A DNA stretch of 64,000 nt, from contig JAIBAP010000006.1 of the NCBI GenBank assembly GCA_019695115.1, positions 62,001 to 126,000 on the forward strand, given 5' to 3'. Under the pieces are notes generated by a model. That model was not told where the DNA came from, ran no database searches, and saw nothing but the letters and a program-made list of their open reading frames with translations. The position numbers were made by a program, and so were the translations under genes. The stretch is from Caldilineales bacterium. Its GTDB lineage: Bacteria; Chloroflexota; Anaerolineae; J102. Below, one piece after another: positions 45,401 through 53,831 of this stretch (position 1 is its first letter; each line of letters begins with the position of its first letter).

Positions 45401-46649
45401 CGATACTGATATCCGCAGCTACGGCTCGTCGGATCTGCGCGGGAGCCTGGTGTTCACGGTGGGCTGTCATTCGGGTCTGAACGACGTGGGGGGCTTACCG
45501 GCCGGCCTCGATCTGGCGCAGGCCTTCTTTGGGCGCGGGGCCAACTACATCGCCAACACCGGCTATGGCTGGGGGTCGAACAACGGTTTGGGCTGGTCCG
45601 AGCGTCTGATGAGCAATTTCACCAAAGAGTGGACAAAGGGCGCGTCGGTGCCTATCGGCCGGGCGTTCATGGCGGCCAAACAGCGCTATTTCACCGAAAC
45701 GAGCAATTTCGACGCTTACGACGAGAAGGCGATGCAGGAATCGACTCTCTACGGGCTACCGCAGTACCGCCTGGTCAGCGGCGGCGTCCTCGGCCCTGAG
45801 GACCCCTTCCCTGGCGTCAGCTTCACCACCACCCTGCCCCTGGGCGACGAAGAAGTCAACGTCGGCAAGCTCGACCTCAGCCTCAACGGTTCCTTCACCG
45901 CCCTGGACGAGACACAGACCACCGACGGCGCCTTCTACAGCATCAACGACAGCACGCAGGTGGCCGCCAACCAGCCCGTGCAGCCGCAGATCTACGCCAA
46001 TGTCACCTCGCAGACGGCGGGCCGCGCCCACGGGGTGATCATCCGCGGGGGCAGCTACACCGATGTCCCGGCCGTGGACCCGTTGGTGGCGCAGCCGGTG
46101 CACGAGTGGGTGCCCCGCGCCGATTGGGCCGAGCCGGCCGCCCTCAGCGACGGCTGGTGGCCGCCAGAACCGGCCAATGTCCAGGCGCTGGATACGGGCC
46201 GGCCGCTGGATCAACTCGTCACCCAGATCGGGCAGTTCGATGCCTCAACCGGGCAGCAGCGGCTGTACGACGATATGAGCCTCGACCTGCTGTACTCGGA
46301 CAGCGAGGACTGGACCCCGCCGGCGATCACGCTGGTGAGCGAGAGCGTGGATCTACACCGGCGGGTGGCAAAGGTGAAGGTCGAGGCCAGCGATCCATCC
46401 GGGATCATGGCGGTGGTCGTCCTCTACACCCATGGCGACGGCGTCTGGAGCGACCAGGACCTCGATTTCGACATCGCCGCCGACAAATGGTTGGGCGAGA
46501 TCCCGGCCACCGAGCGGACAAGCTATTGGGTGCAGGTGATCGACAAAGCCGGCAACGTCGCCTCTGACACCAACAAGGGCTATTACTACGCCCTGGCCGA
46601 GAGCTTCCGCCAGTTGTTCTTGCCCACGCTGTTGCGTCTGCGGCCATGA
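42426..46649 (+). CDS. Large secreted gingipain-like (C25) cysteine peptidase with CARDB and four PPC domains
   Basis: A 1407-residue exported protein. N-terminal hydrophobic segment at ~25-48. CARDB adhesion-type domain at ~64-175 (DLVISTLRLSQAVPAANTPV). Four PPC domains at ~215-330, 337-450, 455-575 and 577-695, each opening with D.FE.D and containing DxDW. A C25-like catalytic region at ~725-1120 has SINGHASHHLEG (His977 with His980 and His981 nearby) and FTVGCHSGLND (Cys1014), a 37-residue spacing close to that of gingipains. A C-terminal beta domain follows, and the protein ends LFLPTLLRLRP, the shared tail. Third of the cluster, 111 bp after the second gene. Confidence 0.86.
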   Translation: MSDSTTPSGAAGAQTRTRRPLGWLPGAAGIALIVVLLSWAALSPVQGAAPGSLLPFLAPQNPGPDLVISTLRLSQAVPAANTPVDIEVRVTNQGTTASPAFFTYLYTDLAAPPTPGTPDRTFFQYFGLNPGQSITFTYQGHTFATVGCDHNVYAWVDRDNEVVEDNEENNLSLITFCVGTTPTPTATPSPTISPTPTLTPTATDTPTPAPCQADAFEPDLTCGAAAAITTNGLQQIRNLCPVGDEDWAKFTATAGITYTVATSNTGVDADTVLAVYNQCNQPPASTSDPAFGNGAQLVFQAPTTGTYYVRVKHHNATYGQNASYQLSVTGATDCAGDTFEQDNSCSAARDVTVGGPLQRRRFCASQDADWIKFPASSGATYAITPTLVGPDAHPQLTVLDQCGAQTPVTQGQNLQWTAAADQTYYIGIQNQNPDIFGPTTNYDLRVQMTACAPDDFEGDNTPTDASLSLPTGAGQDHDFCPLGDLDWTRFQAQAGQLYVMETFELADDADTKICLYQADGSTQIACNDDGGGALASRLRWTAAAAGDYYLRVENRKSGVSGPTTGYNLAITAGETYDAFEQDGTKDLAKTIASDGTPQHHNFTPDGDQDWVKFEAVAGEPYTMQSACVGGDCDTIMHLIGSDGTTELSQNDDYGSGPGSRITYIFPQAGTYYVRVHHYRSNRSGNGTRYDLTVTRNYQPPTPTPTATPTTSGGPTPTPTVTPPASGIQTLIVTNRERLSALYGETAATDVMNALALLADHPLVKGQIVQVENNAAANTAYIQWANNLRDTNATQAVSAAVRNVILSYLANNPNVQYIVLVGNDMVIPFRRFPDRTRYSESRYQAFVTGNTTIWAACRDNMALTDDYYADREPNLVGGREIYVPDFGLGRLPEGPNEITVFINNFIANSEIHLQRALVTGYDFVADTGVNISTTISSDLGPDGSVDGGLNGEFWQASSLRERQLNTVPRFDVQSINGHASHHLEGAPVGGSVADTDIRSYGSSDLRGSLVFTVGCHSGLNDVGGLPAGLDLAQAFFGRGANYIANTGYGWGSNNGLGWSERLMSNFTKEWTKGASVPIGRAFMAAKQRYFTETSNFDAYDEKAMQESTLYGLPQYRLVSGGVLGPEDPFPGVSFTTTLPLGDEEVNVGKLDLSLNGSFTALDETQTTDGAFYSINDSTQVAANQPVQPQIYANVTSQTAGRAHGVIIRGGSYTDVPAVDPLVAQPVHEWVPRADWAEPAALSDGWWPPEPANVQALDTGRPLDQLVTQIGQFDASTGQQRLYDDMSLDLLYSDSEDWTPPAITLVSESVDLHRRVAKVKVEASDPSGIMAVVVLYTHGDGVWSDQDLDFDIAADKWLGEIPATERTSYWVQVIDKAGNVASDTNKGYYYALAESFRQLFLPTLLRLRP

Positions 46650-46691
46650 GTCTTTGACTCCCTTTGGCCTCTGCATTATGATCCTGTCCTG

Positions 46692-46991
46692 ATGAAAACA
46701 ACCACCGTCACGACCAGGTCAGAGAACATGCAGGCATTAACGCTTACTCTTGCAGCAGAGAACGATCTGATTGTCATTCCAGGCGAGTTGGCGCGCCGGG
46801 CAGGTCTGACCGCGGGCAGTGTGCATGTTGTTCTTGGCCACCAGAGCCTTACGCTGATAGCCGAGGCGCCGAAGATTGACTACACGATCCAGGCCCATTC
46901 TCTGGCGGCAACCTTGCGAGAGCAAGCTGCCGAGTTTGCGTCCCCGGCCGAAGAGGAACCAGGCGCCGAGTATTGGACCCCCATCCCATGA
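46692..46991 (+). CDS. AbrB/SpoVT-like DNA-binding protein A
   Basis: A 99-residue protein. Its core [20 protein letters not shown] followed by [11 protein letters not shown] has the swapped-hairpin AbrB pattern of type II antitoxins. The C-terminal half ([12 protein letters not shown], then an acidic WTPIP end) is shared with the protein at 49430-49729. No toxin is adjacent, so it is an orphan antitoxin or a local regulator. Its stop overlaps the malate synthase start (ATGA), making it the first gene of that operon. Confidence 0.7.
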   Translation: MKTTTVTTRSENMQALTLTLAAENDLIVIPGELARRAGLTAGSVHVVLGHQSLTLIAEAPKIDYTIQAHSLAATLREQAAEFASPAEEEPGAEYWTPIP

Positions 46992-48553
46992 CCCCCGGCA
47001 TCCAAATCCTCGGCCCCGTCACTCCCGAAGCCGCCGAAGTCCTCAGCCCGCCCGCCCTGGCCTTCGTGGCCGCCCTGCACCGTCGCTTCGACGACCGCCG
47101 GCGCGACCTGCTGCGGGCGCGCATCGCCCGCCAGGAGAGCTTCGACCGCGGCGCCCTGCCCGACTTCCTGCCGGAGACGGTCGAGGTGCGAGCCGCAGAT
47201 TGGCGCGTGGCCGAGACCCCGCCCGACTTGCAGAAACGCTGGGTCGAGATCACCGGCCCGGTCGAGCGCAAGATGATGATCAACGCCTTCAACTCTGGCG
47301 CCAGCGTCTTCATGGCCGACTTCGAGGACGCACTGTCGCCATCGTGGGAGAACGTCATCCAGGGCCAGATCAACCTCATCGACGCCGTCCGCAGGCGCAT
47401 CGGCTACACCAGCCCGGAAGGCAAAGACTACCGGCTCAACGAGCAGATCGCCACCCTGCTCGTGCGCCCGCGCGGCTGGCATCTGACCGAGCGGCATCTG
47501 TTGGTGGATGGCCGGCCGGTCTCGGCCAGCCTGTTCGATTTCGGCCTCACCTTCTTTCACAACGCCCACGAACTGATCCAGCGCGGCAGCGGCCCCTATT
47601 TCTACCTGCCCAAGCTCGAAAGCCACCTGGAAGCCCGGCTGTGGAACGATGTCTTCGTCGCCGCCCAACACGCCATCGGCCTGCCGGCGGGCGTCATCCG
47701 GGCCACCGTCCTGATCGAGACCATCCTCGCCGCCTTCGAGATGGACGAAATCCTCTACGAATTGCGCGACCATGCTTCGGGGTTGAACGCCGGCCGTTGG
47801 GACTACATGTTCAGTTGCATCAAGAAATTCCGGGCGCGGGCCGACCTGATCCTGCCCGACCGCGGCCAGGTGACGATGGCCGTGCCCTTCATGCGCGCCT
47901 ATTGCCAACTGCTGGTCAAGACCTGCCATCGCCGTCAGGCCCACGCCATTGGCGGCATGGCAGCCTACATCCCCAGCCGTCGCGACCCAGTCGTGAACGA
48001 GAAGGCGCTGGCAGCCGTGCGCGCCGACAAAGAACGCGAGGCCGGCGACGGCTTCGATGGCACCTGGGTGGCGCATCCCGACCTGACCCCCACCGCCTGG
48101 GAAATCTTTGCCCGCACCCTGGGCGAGCGCCCACACCAAAAAGAGCGACTGCGCCAAGATGTGGCGGTCGAGGCGGGCCAACTGCTGGATTTCCGCATCG
48201 AGGGCGGGACCATCACCGAGGCAGGGTTCCGCACCAATGTCAGCGTCGCCCTGCAATACCTGGACGCCTGGCTGCTGGGCAACGGCGCCGCCGCCATCAA
48301 CAACCTGATGGAAGACACCGCCACCGCCGAAATCTCGCGCTCGCAACTGTGGCAATGGCTGCACAATCGCGCCCATCTGAACGACGGACGTCCGGTCAGC
48401 GCCGACCTGTATCAGCAGGTGCGGGACGAAGAATTGGCCCGTTTGGGCGAGGGCGGGCGGCTGAGCGAGGCCGCCGTCCTCCTCGATGAGCTGGTGCTGA
48501 ACCCCTCCTTCATCGAATTCCTCACCTATCTGGCTTACGACCACCTGGCCTGA
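46988..48553 (+). CDS. aceB: Malate synthase A
   Basis: A 521-residue malate synthase, which condenses glyoxylate with acetyl-CoA to give malate. Signatures include [20 protein letters not shown] with the catalytic-face acidic residues and [11 protein letters not shown]-like [15 protein letters not shown]. Also present are [39 protein letters not shown], and [14 protein letters not shown]. The ATG at 46988 overlaps the AbrB-like stop. The stop overlaps the MBL gene by one base. With the GlcD-type oxidase at 49958 it suggests glycolate/glyoxylate use. aceA is not in the window. Confidence 0.97.
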   Translation: MTPGIQILGPVTPEAAEVLSPPALAFVAALHRRFDDRRRDLLRARIARQESFDRGALPDFLPETVEVRAADWRVAETPPDLQKRWVEITGPVERKMMINAFNSGASVFMADFEDALSPSWENVIQGQINLIDAVRRRIGYTSPEGKDYRLNEQIATLLVRPRGWHLTERHLLVDGRPVSASLFDFGLTFFHNAHELIQRGSGPYFYLPKLESHLEARLWNDVFVAAQHAIGLPAGVIRATVLIETILAAFEMDEILYELRDHASGLNAGRWDYMFSCIKKFRARADLILPDRGQVTMAVPFMRAYCQLLVKTCHRRQAHAIGGMAAYIPSRRDPVVNEKALAAVRADKEREAGDGFDGTWVAHPDLTPTAWEIFARTLGERPHQKERLRQDVAVEAGQLLDFRIEGGTITEAGFRTNVSVALQYLDAWLLGNGAAAINNLMEDTATAEISRSQLWQWLHNRAHLNDGRPVSADLYQQVRDEELARLGEGGRLSEAAVLLDELVLNPSFIEFLTYLAYDHLA

Positions 48554-49443
48554 TGCACCCGAATTCGTTCCGCTTTGCGCTTGGTCAGGCGGCGATCACA
48601 GTTTTTCGCAGCGCCGGCTTCCGCGCTCCCTTGCACGAGTTGATGGTCGTCCCTGAACCCGACCGGACGCCCAAACTCAACCGGCTGCTGGATGAACCGA
48701 CCACTTTTCCTTGTTGGAGCATCCACATCGCCCTCGGCCCGGCCTCGGTGCTGGTCGATCCCGGCCGCTACATCGCCCCGCCCGACGACCCCTGGTGGCT
48801 CCCCGCCGCCGAAATCCCGCCCGACCTGAGCGCGCAACTGCCCGCCGCCGGCATCGACCCGGCCTCGCTCACGCACGTGGTCATCACCCACCTCCACGAT
48901 GACCATTTCGGCGCTGCCTGGTGTGCATCGACGCCGTGTTTCCCCAACGCCCGCCACCTCTTGGGCCGCCCCGACTGGGACTCCGCCGACTTCCGACAGT
49001 GGCTGGCCGACCCGGACTCTTCGGCCCATCGAATCCTGGGCGGGCTCCATGACCGGGGGCTGGTGGAGCTGGTCGAGGGCGCTCGAACCCTGGTCGAGGG
49101 CATCGACCTGATCCCCGCGCCCGGCGAGACCCCCGGCCACCAGATCGTGCGTGTGCATTCCCGTGGGCGAACGCTCTACTGTCTGGGCGATCTCTATCAC
49201 CATGCCCTGGAAGTAAGCCGGCCGGAGTGGATGGCCGCATGGACGGACGCCGAGGCCGCTGGCCGCAGCCGGGCGATGCTGGTCGAGCGCGCTCTGGCCG
49301 AGGACGCCCTGCTGATCGCCACCCACATCCCTGCGCCGGGCCGGCTTCGGCGCACCCCTGCCGGCGTCGAATGGCAGCCTGCGGAGGATTTGCCAGTTAT
49401 GAGTTATCGAGAAGAGCACTCGTCCGCTACTAGGCAGAACTGA
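48553..49443 (+). CDS. Metallo-beta-lactamase-fold hydrolase
   Basis: A 296-residue MBL-fold protein with the full metal motif THLHDDHFGAAW, a downstream His in AGETPGHQIVRVHS-like PGETPGHQ, the Asp of YCLGDLYHH, and a closing ATHIPAPGR. The ATG at 48553 overlaps the aceB stop by one base, so the two are translationally coupled. A role linked to glyoxylate or thioester metabolism is possible but only by context. Confidence 0.84.
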   Translation: MHPNSFRFALGQAAITVFRSAGFRAPLHELMVVPEPDRTPKLNRLLDEPTTFPCWSIHIALGPASVLVDPGRYIAPPDDPWWLPAAEIPPDLSAQLPAAGIDPASLTHVVITHLHDDHFGAAWCASTPCFPNARHLLGRPDWDSADFRQWLADPDSSAHRILGGLHDRGLVELVEGARTLVEGIDLIPAPGETPGHQIVRVHSRGRTLYCLGDLYHHALEVSRPEWMAAWTDAEAAGRSRAMLVERALAEDALLIATHIPAPGRLRRTPAGVEWQPAEDLPVMSYREEHSSATRQN

Positions 49444-49729
49444 CCCACCGGGCTGCATCTTCGTGGAGCGAGCCGACAATAGCCCAGTATTCGTCATCGC
49501 GGCAGTCTTCGCGCCCCAAACCAAAGGTTGCTGCCTGCTCGCGTAGCGATAAGGCCACGGTCTGCCAACGGGCTGCGTAGTCGGTCTCAGCCGGTATGGA
49601 AGTGATGGTCAGGCGATGATCGCCCGGAATCACCATAACTGCCCCCTCTTGTAGTCCGGTCTCACGAGCGAGAGTGGCCGGGAGCACCAACACGGGCTCA
49701 TCAGAAAAACGCATGTTGCAGGCAGTCAT
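49430..49729 (-). CDS. AbrB/SpoVT-like DNA-binding protein B
   Basis: A 99-residue protein read leftward. The core VLVLPATLARETGLQEGAVM and VIPGDHRLTI matches the AbrB hairpin, and the tail ALSLREQAATFGL parallels [12 protein letters not shown] of the protein at 46692. The two are paralogues on opposite sides of aceB. AGGAG seven nt before the ATG at 49729 fixes the start. Its 3' end overlaps the MBL gene end by 14 bp. No partner toxin is adjacent. Confidence 0.7.
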   Translation of the reverse strand: MTACNMRFSDEPVLVLPATLARETGLQEGAVMVIPGDHRLTITSIPAETDYAARWQTVALSLREQAATFGLGREDCRDDEYWAIVGSLHEDAARWVSSA

Positions 49730-49841
49730 CAGATTGCTCCTATGTGATCCGCATGAAGTGGGTGACATGATACACCCCCGGTTTTCAGCCGTCAATTCCG
49801 CTGTTGACTGGCCGCTGACAGACCACCAACAGACTGGCGCG

Positions 49842-49871
49842 TTGGGCAAGACTCTGCAACCAGAGTAGAAT
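49842..49871 (+). promoter_or_regulatory. Promoter of the GlcD-type oxidase gene
   Basis: TTGGGC (49842-49847) and TAGAAT (49866-49871) are 18 bp apart, ~85 bp before the start codon. Confidence 0.5.
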
Positions 49872-49957
49872 TGGCGTGTTCCTCGTCTACCTCACTCTTC
49901 GGTCGTTCTCTATGCGACCAGACAGACCTTCTATTCCCTCTCCTGTAAGGTGTCGCT

Positions 49958-51370
49958 ATGGTGCATTCGGAAGACTCCTTCTCAGCAAAGCTCAGCGATG
50001 AACGTCCTTTCCTTGTCGCCCTGGCTGAGATCATCCCCCCCGACCGCCTGCTCACCCGTCCAGCACAGCTCGTCCCCTACGAATCCGACGCCCTGACGGC
50101 CTACCGCGCCCGGCCGCTGGCCGTTGTCCTGCCCGAAACGCAGGATGAGGTCATCGCCGCCGTGCGGCTGTGCCACCAATTTGGGGTCCCGTTCGTGGCC
50201 CGGGGCAGCGGCACCAGTCTGTCGGGCGGCTCCTTGCCGGTGACGGATGGCATCGTCATCGGCCTCAACCGCCTGAACCATCTCCTGCGCCTCGACCCGG
50301 AACAGCGTCTGGCGGTGGTGGAGCCAGGCGTCGTCAACCTGGCCATCTCGCAGGCGGCCGCGCCCTACGGCCTTTATTATGCGCCCGACCCTTCCAGCCA
50401 ACCCGTGTGCACCATCGGCGGCAATGTCGCCTTCAATTCCGGCGGCGCCCACTGCCTCAAATACGGCATGACCAGCAACCATGTGCTTGGGATCAAGGCC
50501 GTGCTGCCCGATGGCGAGGTCGTCCATCTGGGCGGCGAGAGCCAGGAAAGCGTCGGCCCCGACCTGGTGGGGCTGTTCGTCGGCTGCGAAGGGCTGTTCG
50601 GCATCGCCCTGGAGATCACCGTCCGGCTGGTGCCCCGGCCCGAAATGTATCGCACCGTCCTGGCGGCCTACGATAGCCTGGCCAGGGCGGGCGAAGCCGT
50701 GGCCCAGGTGGTGGCGTCGGGTTTGCTGCCGGGGGCGATCGAGATCATGGACGCGCTGGCCATCCGCGCCGCCGAGGCAGGGGTCAACGCCGGTTATCCC
50801 AAGGGGGCGGCGGCGCTGCTGATCGTCGAGCTGGAGGGCGAGACGGTGCAAGTGGGGGTCGAGTTCGACCGCCTGGTGAAGGTCATCCAGGCATCGGGGG
50901 CCTATGAGGTGCGCGTGGCCCAGAACGAGGCCGAGCGGGCCATGATCTGGAAAGGGCGCAAGGGCGCGTTTTCGGCGGTGGGCCGGCTCAGCCCCGACTA
51001 CATCGTGCAGGATGGCGTTGTCCCCCGCAGCCGTCTGGGCGAGGCGCTGGCCGAGATCGACCGGCTGAGCAGCGAATACGGGCTGCGCGTGGCCAATGTC
51101 TTTCATGCCGGCGACGGCAACCTGCACCCGCTTATCCTCTACGATGGCCGCGAGGCCGGCGCCTACGATCGGGCCGAGGGGCTGGCGGGCGAGATCATCA
51201 AGATGTGCATCCGCATGGGCGGCTCGATCACGGGCGAGCATGGCGTGGGCATCGAAAAACGGCAGTACCTGCCCGCCCAATTCAACGAGATCGACATGGC
51301 CGCCCTGCACAGGCTGCGATGGGCCATGGATCCGGGCGAGCTGGCTAATCGGGGGAAGATGTTTCCGTGA
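49958..51370 (+). CDS. glcD: FAD-linked oxidase, glycolate oxidase GlcD-type
   Basis: A 470-residue FAD-binding oxidase. The PCMH FAD domain holds [20 protein letters not shown], the FAD loop [15 protein letters not shown] and [19 protein letters not shown]. The C-terminal substrate domain has [16 protein letters not shown] and [17 protein letters not shown]. These match GlcD, which oxidises glycolate to glyoxylate, and D-lactate relatives. GlcE and GlcF genes are not in the window. TAAGGTG lies just upstream of the ATG. Proximity to aceB supports a glycolate-to-malate route. Confidence 0.92.
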   Translation: MVHSEDSFSAKLSDERPFLVALAEIIPPDRLLTRPAQLVPYESDALTAYRARPLAVVLPETQDEVIAAVRLCHQFGVPFVARGSGTSLSGGSLPVTDGIVIGLNRLNHLLRLDPEQRLAVVEPGVVNLAISQAAAPYGLYYAPDPSSQPVCTIGGNVAFNSGGAHCLKYGMTSNHVLGIKAVLPDGEVVHLGGESQESVGPDLVGLFVGCEGLFGIALEITVRLVPRPEMYRTVLAAYDSLARAGEAVAQVVASGLLPGAIEIMDALAIRAAEAGVNAGYPKGAAALLIVELEGETVQVGVEFDRLVKVIQASGAYEVRVAQNEAERAMIWKGRKGAFSAVGRLSPDYIVQDGVVPRSRLGEALAEIDRLSSEYGLRVANVFHAGDGNLHPLILYDGREAGAYDRAEGLAGEIIKMCIRMGGSITGEHGVGIEKRQYLPAQFNEIDMAALHRLRWAMDPGELANRGKMFP

Positions 51371-51417
51371 GTGGCAGGGGGCAGGGTGCAGAGCTTGTCC
51401 TGAGTGAAACGAAGGAT

Positions 51418-51466
51418 CGCAGGTGGCAAGTGGCAGATGGCAAGTCGCAAGTGGCAAGTGGCGGGT
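51418..51466. repeat. 7-unit heptanucleotide array (GGCAAGT family)
   Basis: Seven in-phase units such as GGCAAGT, GGCAGAT and CGCAAGT, 48 bp after the glcD stop. Confidence 0.85.
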
Positions 51467-51495
51467 GGTATGTAGATCCGTCGCCCGCCGCCCTT

Positions 51496-51543
51496 GTCTA
51501 CTTGTCTCCACGTCTCTGCGTCCCTGCGTCTCTCCGTCTCCCC
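51496..51543. repeat. 6-unit octanucleotide array (GTCTCTGC/GTCTCCMC)
   Basis: Six in-phase 8-bp units beginning GTCT or GTCC. The register and core resemble the octamer array at 54929-55016. Confidence 0.8.
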
Positions 51544-51602
51544 TTCATCGGAACCAGGCTCCTCAAGTCGGCGTCTACTTTTCTGATTCCCGCCGCCTTT
51601 GC

Positions 51603-51608
51603 TATAAT
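51603..51608 (+). promoter_or_regulatory. -10 element for the SH3 lipoprotein gene
   Basis: Consensus TATAAT 81 bp before the start codon; TTCTGA 16 bp upstream is a weak -35. Confidence 0.5.
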
Positions 51609-51689
51609 CCGCCGTCGTTGCGGCGTAGGCCCGGCCATGCCTGGGTCTGCGCCTCTCTTTTGACCCGACTCTGAGGTAAGAACCCCACC

Positions 51690-52685
51690 ATGTTTGTTCG
51701 CAACTGGCGCCTCGCCTGCCTGGGCCTGACCGCCGCCCTCCTGCTGGCGGCCTGCGGCAACCAGGCCACGCCTGAGCCCACCCCCACCCGCACCCCCCGG
51801 CCCACCTTCACCCCCACCCCCCAGGGTCAGGTGGCCAACAACCAGCTTTTCCAGACCCCGACCCTCGACCCGAACCAACCGACGCCGACCGAGGTCTTCA
51901 TCCTCCCTACCGACACCCCCGCCCCACCCACCGACACGCCGCCCCCGCCCACCGACACCCCCGCTCCCACCCTTGAGCCAACCGTCCAGCCGGCCGCCGT
52001 TTTCTCCGGCCAGGTCGTCAATGTCCGCTCCGGGCCTGGAACCAGCTATGGGCTGATCGGGCGTCTGAACGCCGGGCAGCGTTACCCGGCTACCGGCAAG
52101 AACCCGGACGGCAGCTGGTGGCAGATCGATTTCGGCGGCCAGGCCGGCTGGGTGATCGGCAACCTGGTTCAGAGCGAAGGCGCCGTCGATGCCGTGCAGG
52201 TGGCGACCAACATCCCCGCCGCGCCCCCGCGCCCCACTGCCCGGCCCACACAGCCGCCGGCGCCCACCGCCCCGCCGGCGCCGCAGCCCACCCCCGCCCC
52301 GACCTTCCCCTTCACCCTGGGCAAGGGCGTCGAGCGCTGCGACCCCAACGCCGGCACCACCTACTTCGAGGGCTTCGTGCGCGACCGCGGCAACAACCTG
52401 GTCAACGGCGTCTGTGTCCACATCGCCTTCTACGGGCCGCGCACCACCAAGTGCAGCGGCTGCGATGGCGTCGGCGATGGCAAGTGGGGCTTCTCGCCCT
52501 TTGGCGGCCCGGCCACGCCCGGCACCCCGATCGAGATCTTCGTCGTCCAATGCCCCAGCAGCATGCCGCCGGGAGGTCAGACGCCGGAAACAGGCTTTGC
52601 CAGCCTGACGCCGCTCTCCGAGAAGTGGACGCGCACGATCAACCAGAGCGAGCAGTGCACGGGCATCACCTTCTACAAGAACTGA
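51690..52685 (+). CDS. SH3-domain lipoprotein
   Basis: A 331-residue lipoprotein. The signal ends in the lipobox LLAAC with Cys22. A long Pro/Thr-rich spacer follows to ~110. An SH3 domain at ~105-165 has FSGQVVNVRSGPGTSYGLIG and WWQIDFGGQAGWVIGNLV. A second Pro-rich spacer leads to a C-terminal ~120-residue domain with cysteines (KGVERCDPNAGTTYFEGFVR; TTKCSGCDG) of unknown function. The gene has its own promoter and ends in an intrinsic terminator. It resembles the SH3 protein at 8180 in design but not in its C-terminus. Confidence 0.82.
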   Translation: MFVRNWRLACLGLTAALLLAACGNQATPEPTPTRTPRPTFTPTPQGQVANNQLFQTPTLDPNQPTPTEVFILPTDTPAPPTDTPPPPTDTPAPTLEPTVQPAAVFSGQVVNVRSGPGTSYGLIGRLNAGQRYPATGKNPDGSWWQIDFGGQAGWVIGNLVQSEGAVDAVQVATNIPAAPPRPTARPTQPPAPTAPPAPQPTPAPTFPFTLGKGVERCDPNAGTTYFEGFVRDRGNNLVNGVCVHIAFYGPRTTKCSGCDGVGDGKWGFSPFGGPATPGTPIEIFVVQCPSSMPPGGQTPETGFASLTPLSEKWTRTINQSEQCTGITFYKN

Positions 52686-52712
52686 GCGCCCGTCCCCGTC
52701 CCCAACCAGCCA

Positions 52713-52745
52713 AGAAGCCGAGCCACAGAGCTCGGCTTTTTGTTT
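52713..52745 (+). terminator. Intrinsic terminator of the SH3 lipoprotein gene
   Basis: AAGCCGAGC and GCTCGGCTT form a 9-bp stem with a 6-nt loop, followed by TTTTGTTT. It may also stop leftward transcription of the AbiEii-type gene. Confidence 0.9.
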
Positions 52746-52762
52746 GCCAGCTTATAGCCTGC

Positions 52763-53425
52763 CTACTCGGCGTAGATCAACTGCTCCCCCAACATCCGCA
52801 GATCGTCGAGGAATTGCCCGACCTCCGGCCCCTGCCACCACCTCACCTGCCGCCAGTCAGTCTCGGTGGCCGAAAGCAGCACCCGCGCCAGGTCGGGCGG
52901 GAAAATACCGGCCGCCTTCGAGTGCGCATTCATGATCGCTTCTTCGAGCGAAAGCCCCATCCGGGTGCAGAAGCCCCAAATATCGGCCAGGTCTTTGGCG
53001 GCGGCGCGATCCAATGCGGCCGTGACCTTGTTGGCCAGGATGTTCTCCGGGCTATCCAGCCGGCCGAGGACGGGGTGCCGGCTGATTTCGCCCACACGGG
53101 CGGGGACGTCGTTTACCATCTCGATCTTGAGTTGCACACCTGCTTCTTCAATGAAGAACCTGGCGAAGCGTGCTTCAGTCTGTGAAACAGAAATCTGCCA
53201 GCGTGGGACGCTGGCAAAGGCATCGATGGTGCGCTCCGTCCAAAGCACAAAGCGACTATCGTCATTGGCGAAAAAGTCGAGATCATCCGAAAAACGATGA
53301 TGCAGGTAGCCCCGTGATGTGGCCGTCCCGCCAGTCAAATAAAGACCATTGTCCAACTGCGCCATCACTTCAAGTGCTCGGTCTTGAAGCGGATAGAGTT
53401 GTTCAAAGTAGTAAGAGCTATCCAT
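52763..53425 (-). CDS. AbiEii/AbiGii-family nucleotidyltransferase toxin
   Basis: A 220-residue protein with the AbiEii/AbiGii fold. LYLTGGTATSRGYLHHRFSD and DLDFF give the GG(x)nSxDLD nucleotidyltransferase motif, with Asp48 and Asp50 as likely metal ligands. KIEMVNDVP carries the third acidic residue, and SPENILANKVTAALDRAAAK with KDLADIW is the conserved family segment. Such proteins are toxins of type IV-like or tRNA-modifying systems and can cause abortive phage infection. ATG at 53425; it overlaps the upstream gene by 8 bp, which supports a toxin-antitoxin pair. Confidence 0.86.
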   Translation of the reverse strand: MDSSYYFEQLYPLQDRALEVMAQLDNGLYLTGGTATSRGYLHHRFSDDLDFFANDDSRFVLWTERTIDAFASVPRWQISVSQTEARFARFFIEEAGVQLKIEMVNDVPARVGEISRHPVLGRLDSPENILANKVTAALDRAAAKDLADIWGFCTRMGLSLEEAIMNAHSKAAGIFPPDLARVLLSATETDWRQVRWWQGPEVGQFLDDLRMLGEQLIYAE

Positions 53426-53756
53426 GATCTTTTGCGTCCAACGTTGCTGATTGACGGCTTACCAGCCATCTCGAAAGAAAATCCAACCCACGCGTACGCG
53501 CCTGAGACCGCATCTTGCCCCGCCAGCGCGGCCACCCCTCCACCAGCGCCTTGAAGCCCAGCTTGTGGACGATCTCGCGATAGGGCGCGTATTCCAACAG
53601 CCGCACCGCCGCCCAATCGCGATCCAGCCGCCCCCAGGTGAATTCCCCAGCCAGCATCGCATCGAACATGGCTTCGTCGATGTCGTAATCCCACACATAG
53701 GGCAGGCGTTTGCGCAGTTGGGGCGCGGTTGGCGCCTCCAGCGTTGTCTCTGTCAT
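53418..53756 (-). CDS. Probable antitoxin partner of the AbiEii-type toxin
   Basis: A 112-residue protein. KRLPYVWDYDIDEAMFDAML is followed by a helical region (WAAVRLLEYAPYREIVHKLG) and a basic C-terminus. It is not the winged-helix AbiEi antitoxin. It resembles the short helical proteins (DUF6922-like) that sit upstream of AbiEii-type genes in many bacteria. The start at 53756 follows AAAGGA by eight nt. Eight bases overlap the toxin gene. Role inferred from this arrangement. Confidence 0.65.
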   Translation of the reverse strand: MTETTLEAPTAPQLRKRLPYVWDYDIDEAMFDAMLAGEFTWGRLDRDWAAVRLLEYAPYREIVHKLGFKALVEGWPRWRGKMRSQARTRGLDFLSRWLVSRQSATLDAKDHG

Positions 53757-53831
53757 CTTGGCATCCTTTGGCAACCATTGTACCACAATCTGATCGCGCA
53801 CCCCACCCACCCTATGTTTCCACAGACAGGA

